Assembly (NCBI GenBank): GCA_002431865.1
Contig: DJEI01000066.1
Span: 1 to 31,043 of the forward strand
Reading direction: 5' to 3'
DNA length: 31,043 bases
Source: Lachnospiraceae bacterium UBA5902
GTDB lineage: Bacteria > Bacillota > Clostridia > Lachnospirales > Lachnospiraceae
The notes beneath the pieces are model-generated. The model ran no database searches, was not told the DNA's origin, and saw only the letters and a program-made list of their open reading frames with translations. Every line of letters begins with the position of its first letter. The stretch's first letter is position 1. Of the stretch, positions 23,508-30,905 are shown in pieces. Made by a program: the position numbers and the translations under genes.

Positions 23508-24987
23508 TAAACAATGTCTGATTGTAGGCGGCGGTGCAGTCGCAGCGCGGAAGGCGGCACAGATGTGCGAGTTTGGCGCGTGTGTGACGGTGGTAGCACC
23601 GGAGATCTGTGCGGAACTGCTGGCTATGACAGATACAGAACGGATAGATAAAACAACGGACATAGCGGAACAGATAGATAAAACAGCAGACATAGTAGAA
23701 AGTATTGACGGCAATTGCCGGAAGAGGCCAGACCGGATCCGGGCGTGGAAGCGCAAAGTCACAGAGTCGGACATTTCCGGCATGGACGTTGTGATCATGG
23801 CAACGGATGATGCGGAACTGAATTCGCGGTATGCGGAGCTTTGCAGAAGTAAGCATATACTTGTAAATGTGGTTGATGTGAAGAAGGATTGTGATTTCTA
23901 TTTCCCGGCGATCATCAAGCAGGGCGAGGTTGTTGTTTCGGTGTCTACCGGAGGCAACAGCCCGATGCTTGCGTCGAAGATCAAAAAGGATATCCAGCAG
24001 ACACTTCGGACAGACTATGGTCAGATCGCGGAAGAGCTTGGTGCTATTCGGGAGGAAATTCTGGCAGAGGAGTCGGATGAACGGGCAAGAAAACGAAGAT
24101 TTGCAGCAATTGTGGAGGCAAAAATGCAGGAACAGAGAATCCGGATCGGAACGCGGGGGAGCAGACTTGCGCAGGTTCAGACGGATATGGTAATCGAACA
24201 ATTAAAGAAGAATTACCCGGATGTGCAGTTTGAGAAAGTAATCGTGACGACGAAGGGGGACAAGCAGAAAGAGGCGGCAATCAGTTCCTTTGGCGGTAAG
24301 GCGGTGTTTGTAGAAGAAATTGAGGAAGCCCTGCTGGATGGTATGATCGATCTGGCGGTCCACAGTGCGAAGGATATGCCGAATCCATGTAAGAAGGGAC
24401 TTGGTATCGCGGGTGTTCTGCCGCGTGCCTGTGTGCAGGATGTACTGATCTATCGTGAGGGCACGGATATCCGGTCTAAGGATACATTTACCGTGGGAAC
24501 GGGAAGTCTGCGCAGACGCTGGCAGATCAAAGAGATATACCCACAGGCAGAGTGTAAGGAGCTGCGCGGGAATGTCACAACGCGCATACAGAAATTGCGG
24601 GATGGCATGTACGATGCGATTATCCTTGCGGCAGCGGGAATCGAGCGGTTAGGCATCGAGAAGGAGCCGGATCTTGTCTATGAATATCTCGATGTGGATG
24701 TGATGCTTCCGGCAGCCGGACAGGGGATTATTGCGATGGAAGCGTGCGAGGGGACACTTTCGTATCGTATGGCAGAGACAATCAGCGATGCGGAGACAGA
24801 GGGGTGTTTGCGTGCTGAGCGTGCAGTTATCCGTGACATGGAAGCGGGCTGCCATGAGCCAATTGGTGTATATGCGACATGGAAAAATGAAAAGAAACTT
24901 CAGGTGCGCGTGATGAATGCCAGAAGCGGAAGCGTTAAGCGTGAGATGTTTGAGCGTGAAATGGAAGATGCGAATTATCTTGAATAA
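23473..24987 (+). CDS. hemC: Fusion of precorrin-2 dehydrogenase (CysG-N/Met8-like) and hydroxymethylbilane synthase HemC
   Basis: A 504-residue two-domain protein. Residues 1-~215: NAD-dependent precorrin-2 dehydrogenase, with QCLIVGGGAVAARKA, VIMATDDAELN, VNVVDVKKDCDFYFPAII and VSVSTGGNSPMLA, the route to sirohydrochlorin and siroheme. Residues 218-504: HemC, with RIGTRGSRLAQVQ, DLAVHSAKDMP, GTGSLRRRWQI, ELRGNVTTRIQKL and the dipyrromethane cofactor Cys460 in AGCHEPIG. HemC makes the linear tetrapyrrole several steps earlier, so the fused steps are not consecutive. A 30-bp tandem duplication lies in the first domain. The start lies within hemA with AAAGGGGA upstream. The HemC half is somewhat shorter than E. 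coli HemC. Confidence 0.9.
   Translation: MAYFPFMIQLHDKQCLIVGGGAVAARKAAQMCEFGACVTVVAPEICAELLAMTDTERIDKTTDIAEQIDKTADIVESIDGNCRKRPDRIRAWKRKVTESDISGMDVVIMATDDAELNSRYAELCRSKHILVNVVDVKKDCDFYFPAIIKQGEVVVSVSTGGNSPMLASKIKKDIQQTLRTDYGQIAEELGAIREEILAEESDERARKRRFAAIVEAKMQEQRIRIGTRGSRLAQVQTDMVIEQLKKNYPDVQFEKVIVTTKGDKQKEAAISSFGGKAVFVEEIEEALLDGMIDLAVHSAKDMPNPCKKGLGIAGVLPRACVQDVLIYREGTDIRSKDTFTVGTGSLRRRWQIKEIYPQAECKELRGNVTTRIQKLRDGMYDAIILAAAGIERLGIEKEPDLVYEYLDVDVMLPAAGQGIIAMEACEGTLSYRMAETISDAETEGCLRAERAVIRDMEAGCHEPIGVYATWKNEKKLQVRVMNARSGSVKREMFEREMEDANYLE
23641..23700 (+). repeat. Two-copy 30-bp in-frame tandem repeat inside the CysG-N/HemC fusion gene
   Basis: Units 23641-23670 and 23671-23700 match at 25 of 30 positions and encode RIDKTTDIAE and QIDKTADIVE (residues 57-66 and 67-76). 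A third, weak echo (SID) follows. It lies in a loop of the precorrin-2 dehydrogenase domain. Confidence 0.85.
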
Positions 24988-25032
24988 TGGGGCGCAGCTT
25001 ATAATGGTGTCAACGAAGAAAGGTGGAGAGGG

Positions 25033-25737
25033 ATGAAAATAAAATTTGATAACATAACTGCAAAGACTGCAAAATATGGTGCGCTTATATGTACGGTTCT
25101 TTTGATCATTGGTGTAGTCTTGTCGTTTCTTGAAATTGATGGTACAGAGTTTTTCTATATCATGACAATCTATGCAAGCGTGCTTGTGGGGCTTGCATGT
25201 TATGTAGTCTTTTTCTCAGCGAAACTGTATTTTGCCCGTCTGCGGGCATATGGCTACGAAATTCCAGATAATAAAAAGACATATGATAATAATCTGAATA
25301 ATCTTCCGAAGATGCACAAGGCAGGAAGCTCGCTTTTTGTAAAGCATAGCCGGATTGGTACGTGGATGTATTTCGCATTCTTTGCCCTGTTTCTGGTGGT
25401 GGATGTGATGTATCTGATCAAATGGCATTTTATGAAGGACACCTGTTTATTTATGTTCGTTGTATGTCTGGTGCCGGATATCGTCTGGCTGATTCTTGCC
25501 ATGATCCTGCGACGACAGAGAAACACAGAGAAATACCGCGATGATGTGGAATGTGACAAAACGCGCAAAGAGCGTCTTAATCTTGAGAATATAATTGTAT
25601 TTGCAATCTTCTGGGCGATTGTCTGTGCGCTCGTGAGTTATCTGGCGGTGTCGACAACGAAATATATGTATAAGATGCAGATCGGTGACACACAAGTGGC
25701 TGCGAAAGAATGCAGAGGAACTATCGGCAAAATATAA
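25033..25737 (+). CDS. Integral membrane protein, unknown function
   Basis: A 234-residue protein with about five hydrophobic segments (around residues 16-34, 42-64, 112-130, 138-158 and 187-207) and a basic loop between the second and third. I recognise no family or motif. AAGGTGG at 25020-25026 sets the start. It lies 45 bp after the hemC fusion with no terminator or clear promoter between, so read-through from the hem operon is possible, though a functional link is not evident. Confidence 0.7.
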   Translation: MKIKFDNITAKTAKYGALICTVLLIIGVVLSFLEIDGTEFFYIMTIYASVLVGLACYVVFFSAKLYFARLRAYGYEIPDNKKTYDNNLNNLPKMHKAGSSLFVKHSRIGTWMYFAFFALFLVVDVMYLIKWHFMKDTCLFMFVVCLVPDIVWLILAMILRRQRNTEKYRDDVECDKTRKERLNLENIIVFAIFWAIVCALVSYLAVSTTKYMYKMQIGDTQVAAKECRGTIGKI

Positions 25738-25759
25738 TTAAAAATCATGGTCAATATCG

Positions 25760-25788
25760 TTGAGATATATTGCCGATAATGCTATAAT
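25760..25788 (+). promoter_or_regulatory. Sigma-A-type promoter of the Fic-domain gene, overlapped by an inverted repeat
   Basis: TTGAGA (25760-25765), 17-nt spacer, TATAAT (25783-25788). TTGCCGATA (25770-25778) in the spacer is the exact reverse complement of TATCGGCAA (25722-25730) at the end of the previous gene, a possible operator for the HTH domain of the downstream protein. Confidence 0.65.
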
Positions 25789-25822
25789 TATTCCGATAAA
25801 CGTTTGGGTTATGGAGGTATAT

Positions 25823-26719
25823 ATGAAATATATTGGCGTAACAGAAGCTGCTGCAAAATGGAATATATCAGAGAGAAGTGTGAGAAATTACTGTAAAAAT
25901 GGAAGAATACCAGGAGCTGTTTTAGAGGGAAAAACCTGGAATATACCAGCGGATGCAGTAAAGCCGCAGAGGAAGAAACGGACAGAGAAAATAGCAACAG
26001 ATTTACTGACGCGTTTGAGAATGGAAAAAGAATCGGGTATTTCGGGTGGAATATACCATAAGATACAGATTGAATTAACATATAATTCAAATCATATAGA
26101 GGGAAGCAGACTTACGCACGATCAAACAAGATATATCTTTGAAACGAACACAATTGGGATACAGGATGATACCGTAAATGTTGATGATATCGTGGAGACG
26201 GCAAATCATTTTACATGTATAGATCTGATTATTGAACAGGCGCATTATAAGTTAAATGAAGCCTTTATTAAGCAACTTCATGCTATTTTGAAATCGGGGA
26301 CATCGGATAGTCGTAAATCATGTTTTGCAGTTGGCGATTACAAAAGATTCGCAAATGAAGTCGGTGGGAGCGCGACGACAAAACCAGATCAGGTAGCAAA
26401 AGAAATGAGACAATTATTAAAACAGTATAATGCCGATTCTACAAAGACATTGGAAGATATAATAGAATTGCATTATATGTTTGAAAAAATTCATCCGTTT
26501 CAGGATGGAAATGGACGTGTTGGCAGATTGATCATGTTCAAAGAATGTCTTTGTAATGGAATTACACCTTTTATCATTGAGGATGATATCAAGGAATTTT
26601 ATTATCGGTGATTGAAAGGGTGGAAGAATGAGCGGGGGTATCTGATAGATACATGCCTGGCTGCACAGGACAGATTTAAGGCGTATATGGATTATTTTCA
26701 GCTAGAGTATCAGGATTAG
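25823..26719 (+). pseudogene. HTH-Fic domain protein interrupted by an in-frame TGA
   Basis: The frame starts at 25823 (GGAGG at 25813-25817) and codes for an N-terminal excisionase/MerR-like helix-turn-helix (GVTEAAAKWNISERSVRNYC), an inhibitory motif S89-x3-E93-G94 (SNHIEG) and the Fic core HPFQDGNGRVGR from His224. Fic enzymes transfer AMP or related groups to target proteins; the HPFx(D/E)GNGR motif is complete. Codon 263 is TGA (26609-26611). After it the same frame continues for 35 codons to a TAG at 26717-26719, encoding the usual C-terminal end (NERGYLIDTCLAAQDRFKAY). A single change of GGA to TGA explains this. The 262-residue product keeps the active site but loses its last helix, so it may be partly active, or the gene may be dead. 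Confidence 0.82.
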
Positions 26720-26743
26720 GATGTATTTTTGTATAAATATTGA

Positions 26744-26780
26744 TTTATCTCCTAAAAACACATTGAAATTGGGAGATAAA
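26744..26780. other. Inverted repeat upstream of the small membrane protein gene
   Basis: TTTATCTCC (26744-26752) and GGAGATAAA (26772-26780) are perfect 9-bp inverse complements with a 19-nt loop. No T run follows, so it is not a typical terminator; an operator or mRNA hairpin is possible. Confidence 0.5.
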
Positions 26781-26800
26781 CGGTAACATGGGAGGAGTAC

Positions 26801-27109
26801 ATGAGCAGTTTGTATGAACATTATCCAATAGCAATGTGGATAATCGACGGAGTTCTCTGGGCGATTGGTTTGTTGTGCTGGATCGCAACTTATATTGGGG
26901 CACCGCTGGAAAGCAGGAAGCGGGGATATCATGTTTCCGGAGTGCCGGGAGTTGCGTTCGTATTCTTTTTGCTGGCAGGTTTTTTCTCACCGAATAAATG
27001 GTTGATGTTGACAGCACTGCTTGATTTTAGCCTTACATACTTGCCGGTGTTTTTGCTGAAAGAGCATCTGAAAAAGGGCAAAAGCGAAAGGAAAAGTGCA
27101 GGGAAATAG
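26801..27109 (+). CDS. Small membrane protein, unknown function
   Basis: A 102-residue protein with three hydrophobic segments (about residues 10-30, 45-62 and 66-85) and a very basic C-terminal tail (KEHLKKGKSERKSAGK), probably cytosolic. GGAGGAG just upstream of the ATG supports the start. It precedes the YhdT-like gene and the pantothenate symporter by 28 bp and may be part of the same operon. No family recognised. Confidence 0.7.
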   Translation: MSSLYEHYPIAMWIIDGVLWAIGLLCWIATYIGAPLESRKRGYHVSGVPGVAFVFFLLAGFFSPNKWLMLTALLDFSLTYLPVFLLKEHLKKGKSERKSAGK

Positions 27110-27137
27110 AATTTTCTTAAGAGAGGGAGCGTGGAGA

Positions 27138-27491
27138 ATGGAAAAATTAACGAAGGAAGAGAAACATAAGCAGTGTGTGAAAGAAATCAAAGCCACACTG
27201 ATCGTTGTCGGAATCTGCTTTTTGTGGCATGTGCTGACGGCATTCTTGTTGAACTCGGTGGATTGGACGTTGTTCCATATGCCGGCATGGTTTGTGGTTT
27301 CTGTGCTAGGGACAGTCGTGATTGCAATCATCGGGGTATTCTGGCTGCTCAGATTCGTGTTTGTAGATTTTTCGTATGAGGAGGATGCCATCATGAGCGA
27401 AGCGGATGATTTAGGATGCATCCGACGACCTGCCGCCGAGCGAAGCAAGGGGGCATTACCACAAGAGGAGGAAACGGATAATGAGCAGTAA
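27138..27491 (+). CDS. yhdT: YhdT-like (DUF997) small membrane protein
   Basis: A 117-residue protein with two hydrophobic segments (around residues 19-37 and 50-70) separated by NSVDWTLFHMPAWFVVS, and an acidic tail. Its length, topology and position immediately before a PanF-type symporter match the YhdT/DUF997 family, often encoded next to panF. AGGGAG at 27124-27129 gives 8-nt spacing to the ATG. It overlaps the symporter gene by 11 bp, so the two are translationally coupled. The role is thought to be linked to pantothenate uptake but is unproven. Confidence 0.75.
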   Translation: MEKLTKEEKHKQCVKEIKATLIVVGICFLWHVLTAFLLNSVDWTLFHMPAWFVVSVLGTVVIAIIGVFWLLRFVFVDFSYEEDAIMSEADDLGCIRRPAAERSKGALPQEEETDNEQ

Positions 27492-28968
27492 TCAGATTAT
27501 CATTTTATCCGTGTTTCTCGGATATCTTTTATTCAACGTTGTAGTGAGCTTTGCGTACAGCAAAAAAGCAGAGAAAAAACTGCATACAACCGAAGAGAAT
27601 AAGTATTTTATCGGTGGAAGAAATATGAACGGCATCGTGCTTGCGATGACGATTATGGCGACATATACATCTGCCAGCTCCTTTATTTCCGGTCCGGGAG
27701 CGGCTGGACTTACCTATGGATATGCACAGGCGTGGATCGCCGCAATTCAGGTGCCGGTTACATTTCTGGTGCTTGGTGTGTTTGGAAATAAACTGGCACT
27801 TGTATCCCGCAGAGCTGGTGCGGTTACGGTTGTCGGTTATTTCAAGGCACGATACAAAAGCGATGTGCTTGTGATATTTACAAGCCTTGGACTGATTGCA
27901 TTTTTCATCGCACAGATGATCAGTCAGTTTACAGGTGGCGCGACGCTGATCGCATCCATAACAGGACTCGATCATGTGACATCATTGTTGATCTTCGGAA
28001 CGGTCGTGATTCTGTATACGGCGATCGGCGGATTCAGTGCGGTTGTGATTACGGATACGATACAGGGAATCGTTATGTGTATTGGAACATTCCTGTTTAT
28101 ATTTTTCGTCTTAAAAGAGGGTGGCGGGCTTGCGTCGATTGATGCGGGACTAGCTGCAAATCTGCCGGATGTATACGACGATATCTTCTCGAAATATACG
28201 CCGGGCGGTTTGCTTAGTTACTGGATTCTGGTTGGATTCGGAACATTGGGGCTTCCGCAGACAGCCGTGCGTGCGATGGGATTTAAGGATACCAAGAGTA
28301 TGCACAAAGCGATGTGGATTGGTGTGCTTACATGCAGCTTCGTAATTATCGGCATGCATCTGGCTGGTACATGGGCAGGCGCGCTGGTCGATACAGACAA
28401 CCTTCCGACGTCCGATTATTTTATCCCATATATCGTGCAGAAGATCATGCCGCCGGGAGTCGCTGCGATCTTCCTTGCTGCACCGATGGCAGCCGTTATG
28501 TCGACCGCAGATTCCCTCCTGATCCTTGCGACCGCGGCAATCGTTAAGGATTTATGGAAGAACTATGTGGTGAAGGATGATCCGGTGAAAAATGAATCTT
28601 ATCAGAAGCATGTAAAGCTTGTGAGCACCATTCTTACAATGGTGCTTGGCGCAGTTGTGATGATTCTGACAATCGATCCGCCGGATATCATCTTCCTGTT
28701 GAATATGTTTGCGTTTGGTGGTTTGGAATGTACCTTCTTCTGGCCGCTCGTCGGTGGTTTGTTCTGGAAAAAGGGAACGAAGCAGGCGGCAGTATGCAGC
28801 AGTATCGGCGCGGTTGCGACTTACATTTTCGCCACATACAACATCCATGTCGGAGGAATCAATGCCGTTGTATGGGGACTTCTTGTCGGTGCAGTCCTGT
28901 ATTTTGTGATAGGGGCGATTACCGGGCGAAAAGGACCGGATGCGGATATTCTGGATAAGTGCTTTTAG
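27481..28968 (+). CDS. panF: Sodium/pantothenate symporter, PanF-type (sodium:solute symporter family)
   Basis: A 495-residue integral membrane protein with about 13 helices. Family signs include TYTSASSFISGPGAAGLTYG, QFTGGATLI, YTAIGGFSAVVITDTIQG, GLPQTAVRAMGFKD and APMAAVMSTADSLLILATAA (the sodium-site helix). These and the YhdT-like gene in front point to PanF, which imports pantothenate with sodium for coenzyme A synthesis. AGGAGG precedes the ATG inside the upstream gene. Other SSS members such as proline transporters are a less likely alternative. Confidence 0.85.
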   Translation: MSSNQIIILSVFLGYLLFNVVVSFAYSKKAEKKLHTTEENKYFIGGRNMNGIVLAMTIMATYTSASSFISGPGAAGLTYGYAQAWIAAIQVPVTFLVLGVFGNKLALVSRRAGAVTVVGYFKARYKSDVLVIFTSLGLIAFFIAQMISQFTGGATLIASITGLDHVTSLLIFGTVVILYTAIGGFSAVVITDTIQGIVMCIGTFLFIFFVLKEGGGLASIDAGLAANLPDVYDDIFSKYTPGGLLSYWILVGFGTLGLPQTAVRAMGFKDTKSMHKAMWIGVLTCSFVIIGMHLAGTWAGALVDTDNLPTSDYFIPYIVQKIMPPGVAAIFLAAPMAAVMSTADSLLILATAAIVKDLWKNYVVKDDPVKNESYQKHVKLVSTILTMVLGAVVMILTIDPPDIIFLLNMFAFGGLECTFFWPLVGGLFWKKGTKQAAVCSSIGAVATYIFATYNIHVGGINAVVWGLLVGAVLYFVIGAITGRKGPDADILDKCF

Positions 28969-29418
28969 GAAGTTTTCGCTGAACATGCATGGTATTTTAG
29001 AAATGCACTGGTGCGGGCAAATTATACAGATCTGAAAAATGGGGTGCATGAAACAACAGAATATTTGGAATTGTTCCTTAAAAATTTGTTGCTGGATGAA
29101 AAAAATGAGTTGCATAACAGAACGATGCATGTGAGTGGTAGATTTAATAATTTGCAAAAAGCGGACATTGAGGAAGAAAAAGCGGACATTGCAATAAAGA
29201 TAGCGAATATTGATGAAGCGATAAATAGCAAAACGCGCAGTAATATTTTAGCATTATATCAGTATTGTGGTAAAGAAATATTTTTCGGACGTACAGTTGT
29301 AGAATCGGTTACAGGATTAAAGTCAACACGGGCTTCAGAAATGCTGCAACTCCTGCTAAGAAATAATATAATAGAGAAAGTTCAAGGGCATGGAAAAGGA
29401 AAATATCGATTCCTGTAA
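28969..29418 (+). pseudogene. C-terminal remnant of a second Fic-family protein
   Basis: An open frame beginning at the codon after the panF stop encodes FAEHAWYFRNALVRANY and LFLKNLLLDEKNELHNRTMHV, which in full Fic proteins follow the HPFxxGNGR catalytic motif. The motif and everything before it are missing. A C-terminal winged-helix-like segment (SNILALYQYCGKEIFFGRTV through KGKYRFL) is intact. No credible start or ribosome site exists; a GTG at 29011 is the first possible start codon. Base composition is AT-rich compared with panF. A 21-bp-period repeat (GCGGACATTG twice, near 29161 and 29182) lies inside. Confidence 0.75.
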
Positions 29419-29469
29419 TGTATGATAAGCTAATACTAAATACTATGTTGGATGATGGAGGGATACAAA

Positions 29470-29979
29470 GTGAGAAAAGTACCAGAAAACAATAGTTTAA
29501 AAAAGGAAATTGAAGAAATTGTAAAGTTATGTGAGGAAGCTATACCAGAATATGGAGAAAAAGCATCGTTCTTTAATGAAGGTGCATCTGAAGAAAAAAT
29601 GAAACAATGGGAAGAAAACAATGAAATAAGGATACCTGAGTCTTATAAAGAGTGGTTAAGGTTTTCGGTTGATTGTCAAATAAGACAGAATTTGGCAGGT
29701 TTTTATTTTCCACGAGTTTCGGAAATAGTTCCGTCAGATTTAGTTATTATCGGATGGTTGATTGGGGATGGAGAATTACTTTGTTTTTCAAAAGAAAATG
29801 GAATTTTTATACGATGGTTTGAAGGAAAAGTAAATGATGAGTTTGAAAATTTTGGAGATATGTTGAAAGAAATAATTCGAATGCTTAAAGAAGAAAGTGA
29901 AATTTCAAAAGAGGCAGAGGATTTATTTATGAAGTTTATGAAAAATGCTGAGGAAAGAGAAAAGCATTCGGAGGAATGA
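29470..29979 (+). CDS. SMI1/KNR4 (SUKH) family protein
   Basis: A 169-residue acidic protein. The core GASEEKMKQWEENNEIRIPESYKEWLRF matches the opening of SMI1/KNR4 domains (E..I...E......LP..Y..fL), followed by the strand-rich LVIIGWLIGDGELLCF. Many bacterial SUKH proteins are immunity proteins for secreted nuclease toxins; others are of unknown role. I chose the GTG at 29470, with GGAGGG at 29457-29462 seven bases upstream; the in-frame ATGs at 29452 and 29455 precede that site. No toxin gene is visible nearby. AT-rich, like its neighbours. Confidence 0.7.
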   Translation: MRKVPENNSLKKEIEEIVKLCEEAIPEYGEKASFFNEGASEEKMKQWEENNEIRIPESYKEWLRFSVDCQIRQNLAGFYFPRVSEIVPSDLVIIGWLIGDGELLCFSKENGIFIRWFEGKVNDEFENFGDMLKEIIRMLKEESEISKEAEDLFMKFMKNAEEREKHSEE

Positions 29980-29981
29980 CA

Positions 29982-30446
29982 ATGACATTTGAAAAAGCAA
30001 CTGCTTAAGATACAGGTATGTTGACAGAACTTAGAATAGCATATTTGCAAGAGAATTTAGGAGAAACTGAGGATGCGGATTTAAAATTGATAGAGTCATT
30101 ACTGCCAAGTTATTATGAAAAACATCTTAATAAAGATTTGATGGTTTATGTTGTACATAATGAGAAGGATATCGTTTCCTGTGCATTTTTGTTGATTGTG
30201 GAAAACCCTATGAGCCCATCATTTATTACCGGGAAGACGGGGACTGTTTTGAATGTTTATACGAAGCCAGAGTATAGGAAAAAAGGATATGCTAAGAAAT
30301 TAATGAACATGATGTTGGAGGACGCAAAAGCAGAAAACGGGAGCAATATTGAATTAAAGGCAACAGAGGATGGATATTCCTTATACAGATCTGTTGGGTT
30401 TGAAGATGTTGTAGCCAGGTATCGTAATATGAGAATTTCATTATAG
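29982..30446 (+). pseudogene. GNAT acetyltransferase with an in-frame TAA at codon 9
   Basis: The natural start appears to be the ATG at 29982, placed right after GAGGA and 2 bp after the preceding stop. It reads MTFEKATA, then TAA (30006-30008), then DTGMLTELRIAYLQENLG and a complete GNAT domain with the acetyl-CoA motif EYRKKGYAKKLM. Typical family starts (M-x-F-x-K-A-x-x-x-D) support continuity across the stop, so one base change explains it. A later ATG at 30018 could give a 142-residue protein but has no good ribosome site. Substrate unknown. Confidence 0.75.
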
Positions 30447-30467
30447 GATTTGGCAGGAATCTGACAA

Positions 30468-30528
30468 GGACGTAGCTTTTGTCGCGATACTAGGTTTTTT
30501 CTCCAGTATCGAGACAAAAGAATCGTCC
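30468..30528. repeat. Long imperfect intergenic hairpin (24-nt arms)
   Basis: Left arm 30468-30491 and right arm 30505-30528 pair at 20 of 24 positions around a 13-nt loop (AGGTTTTTTCTCC). Cores: CTTTTGTC with GACAAAAG, CGATACT with AGTATCG, GGACG with CGTCC. No T run follows, so it is not a standard terminator. Confidence 0.8.
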
Positions 30529-30556
30529 CTCCATAGTTAAGATGAGAGGTGAGAGC

Positions 30557-30880
30557 ATGAATTTATTTGAGATTATGTCAAACTTCCAGAACCGTAAAAA
30601 GATGGGAGTCTGGGAAGAAACAACCGCAACTTTCACAGGAAAACGGGTTTTAAAACCGTTAAAAATAGGCAAGTATCATTTTGCACAACCAGAACCGTAT
30701 TACCAATACGAGATTACCTATATTGCAAATGGAAAGATGCAAAGCGCCTGGCATACATTCTATCCGGTTGCAGATCCTGAATCTGAAGATATCCAGGGAG
30801 AAACGATGCAGATTCGTTATAACAAACGGCGTCCCTGGAATTATGAAATTGTAGACGAGGATAATGAGTCCCTTGGATAA
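30557..30880 (+). CDS. Small hypothetical protein, possibly DUF3592-like
   Basis: A 107-residue soluble protein. The central stretch PYYQYEITYIANGKMQSAWH followed by QGETMQIRYNKRRPWNYEIV resembles the beta-strand pattern of DUF3592 domains (a YxY-x-NGK turn then a strand with basic residues), but it lacks the usual transmembrane helix, so the match is tentative. GAGAGG upstream favours the ATG at 30557 over one at 30542. The next gene starts 25 bp later. Confidence 0.6.
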   Translation: MNLFEIMSNFQNRKKMGVWEETTATFTGKRVLKPLKIGKYHFAQPEPYYQYEITYIANGKMQSAWHTFYPVADPESEDIQGETMQIRYNKRRPWNYEIVDEDNESLG

Positions 30881-30905
30881 AAACGCAAAGATAAGGAGGA
30901 GTTAC

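Noticed and set aside
26609..26611. TGA read as selenocysteine
   Set aside because: The position corresponds to a Gly in the family pattern and no SECIS-like structure is evident just downstream; a nonsense mutation is simpler.
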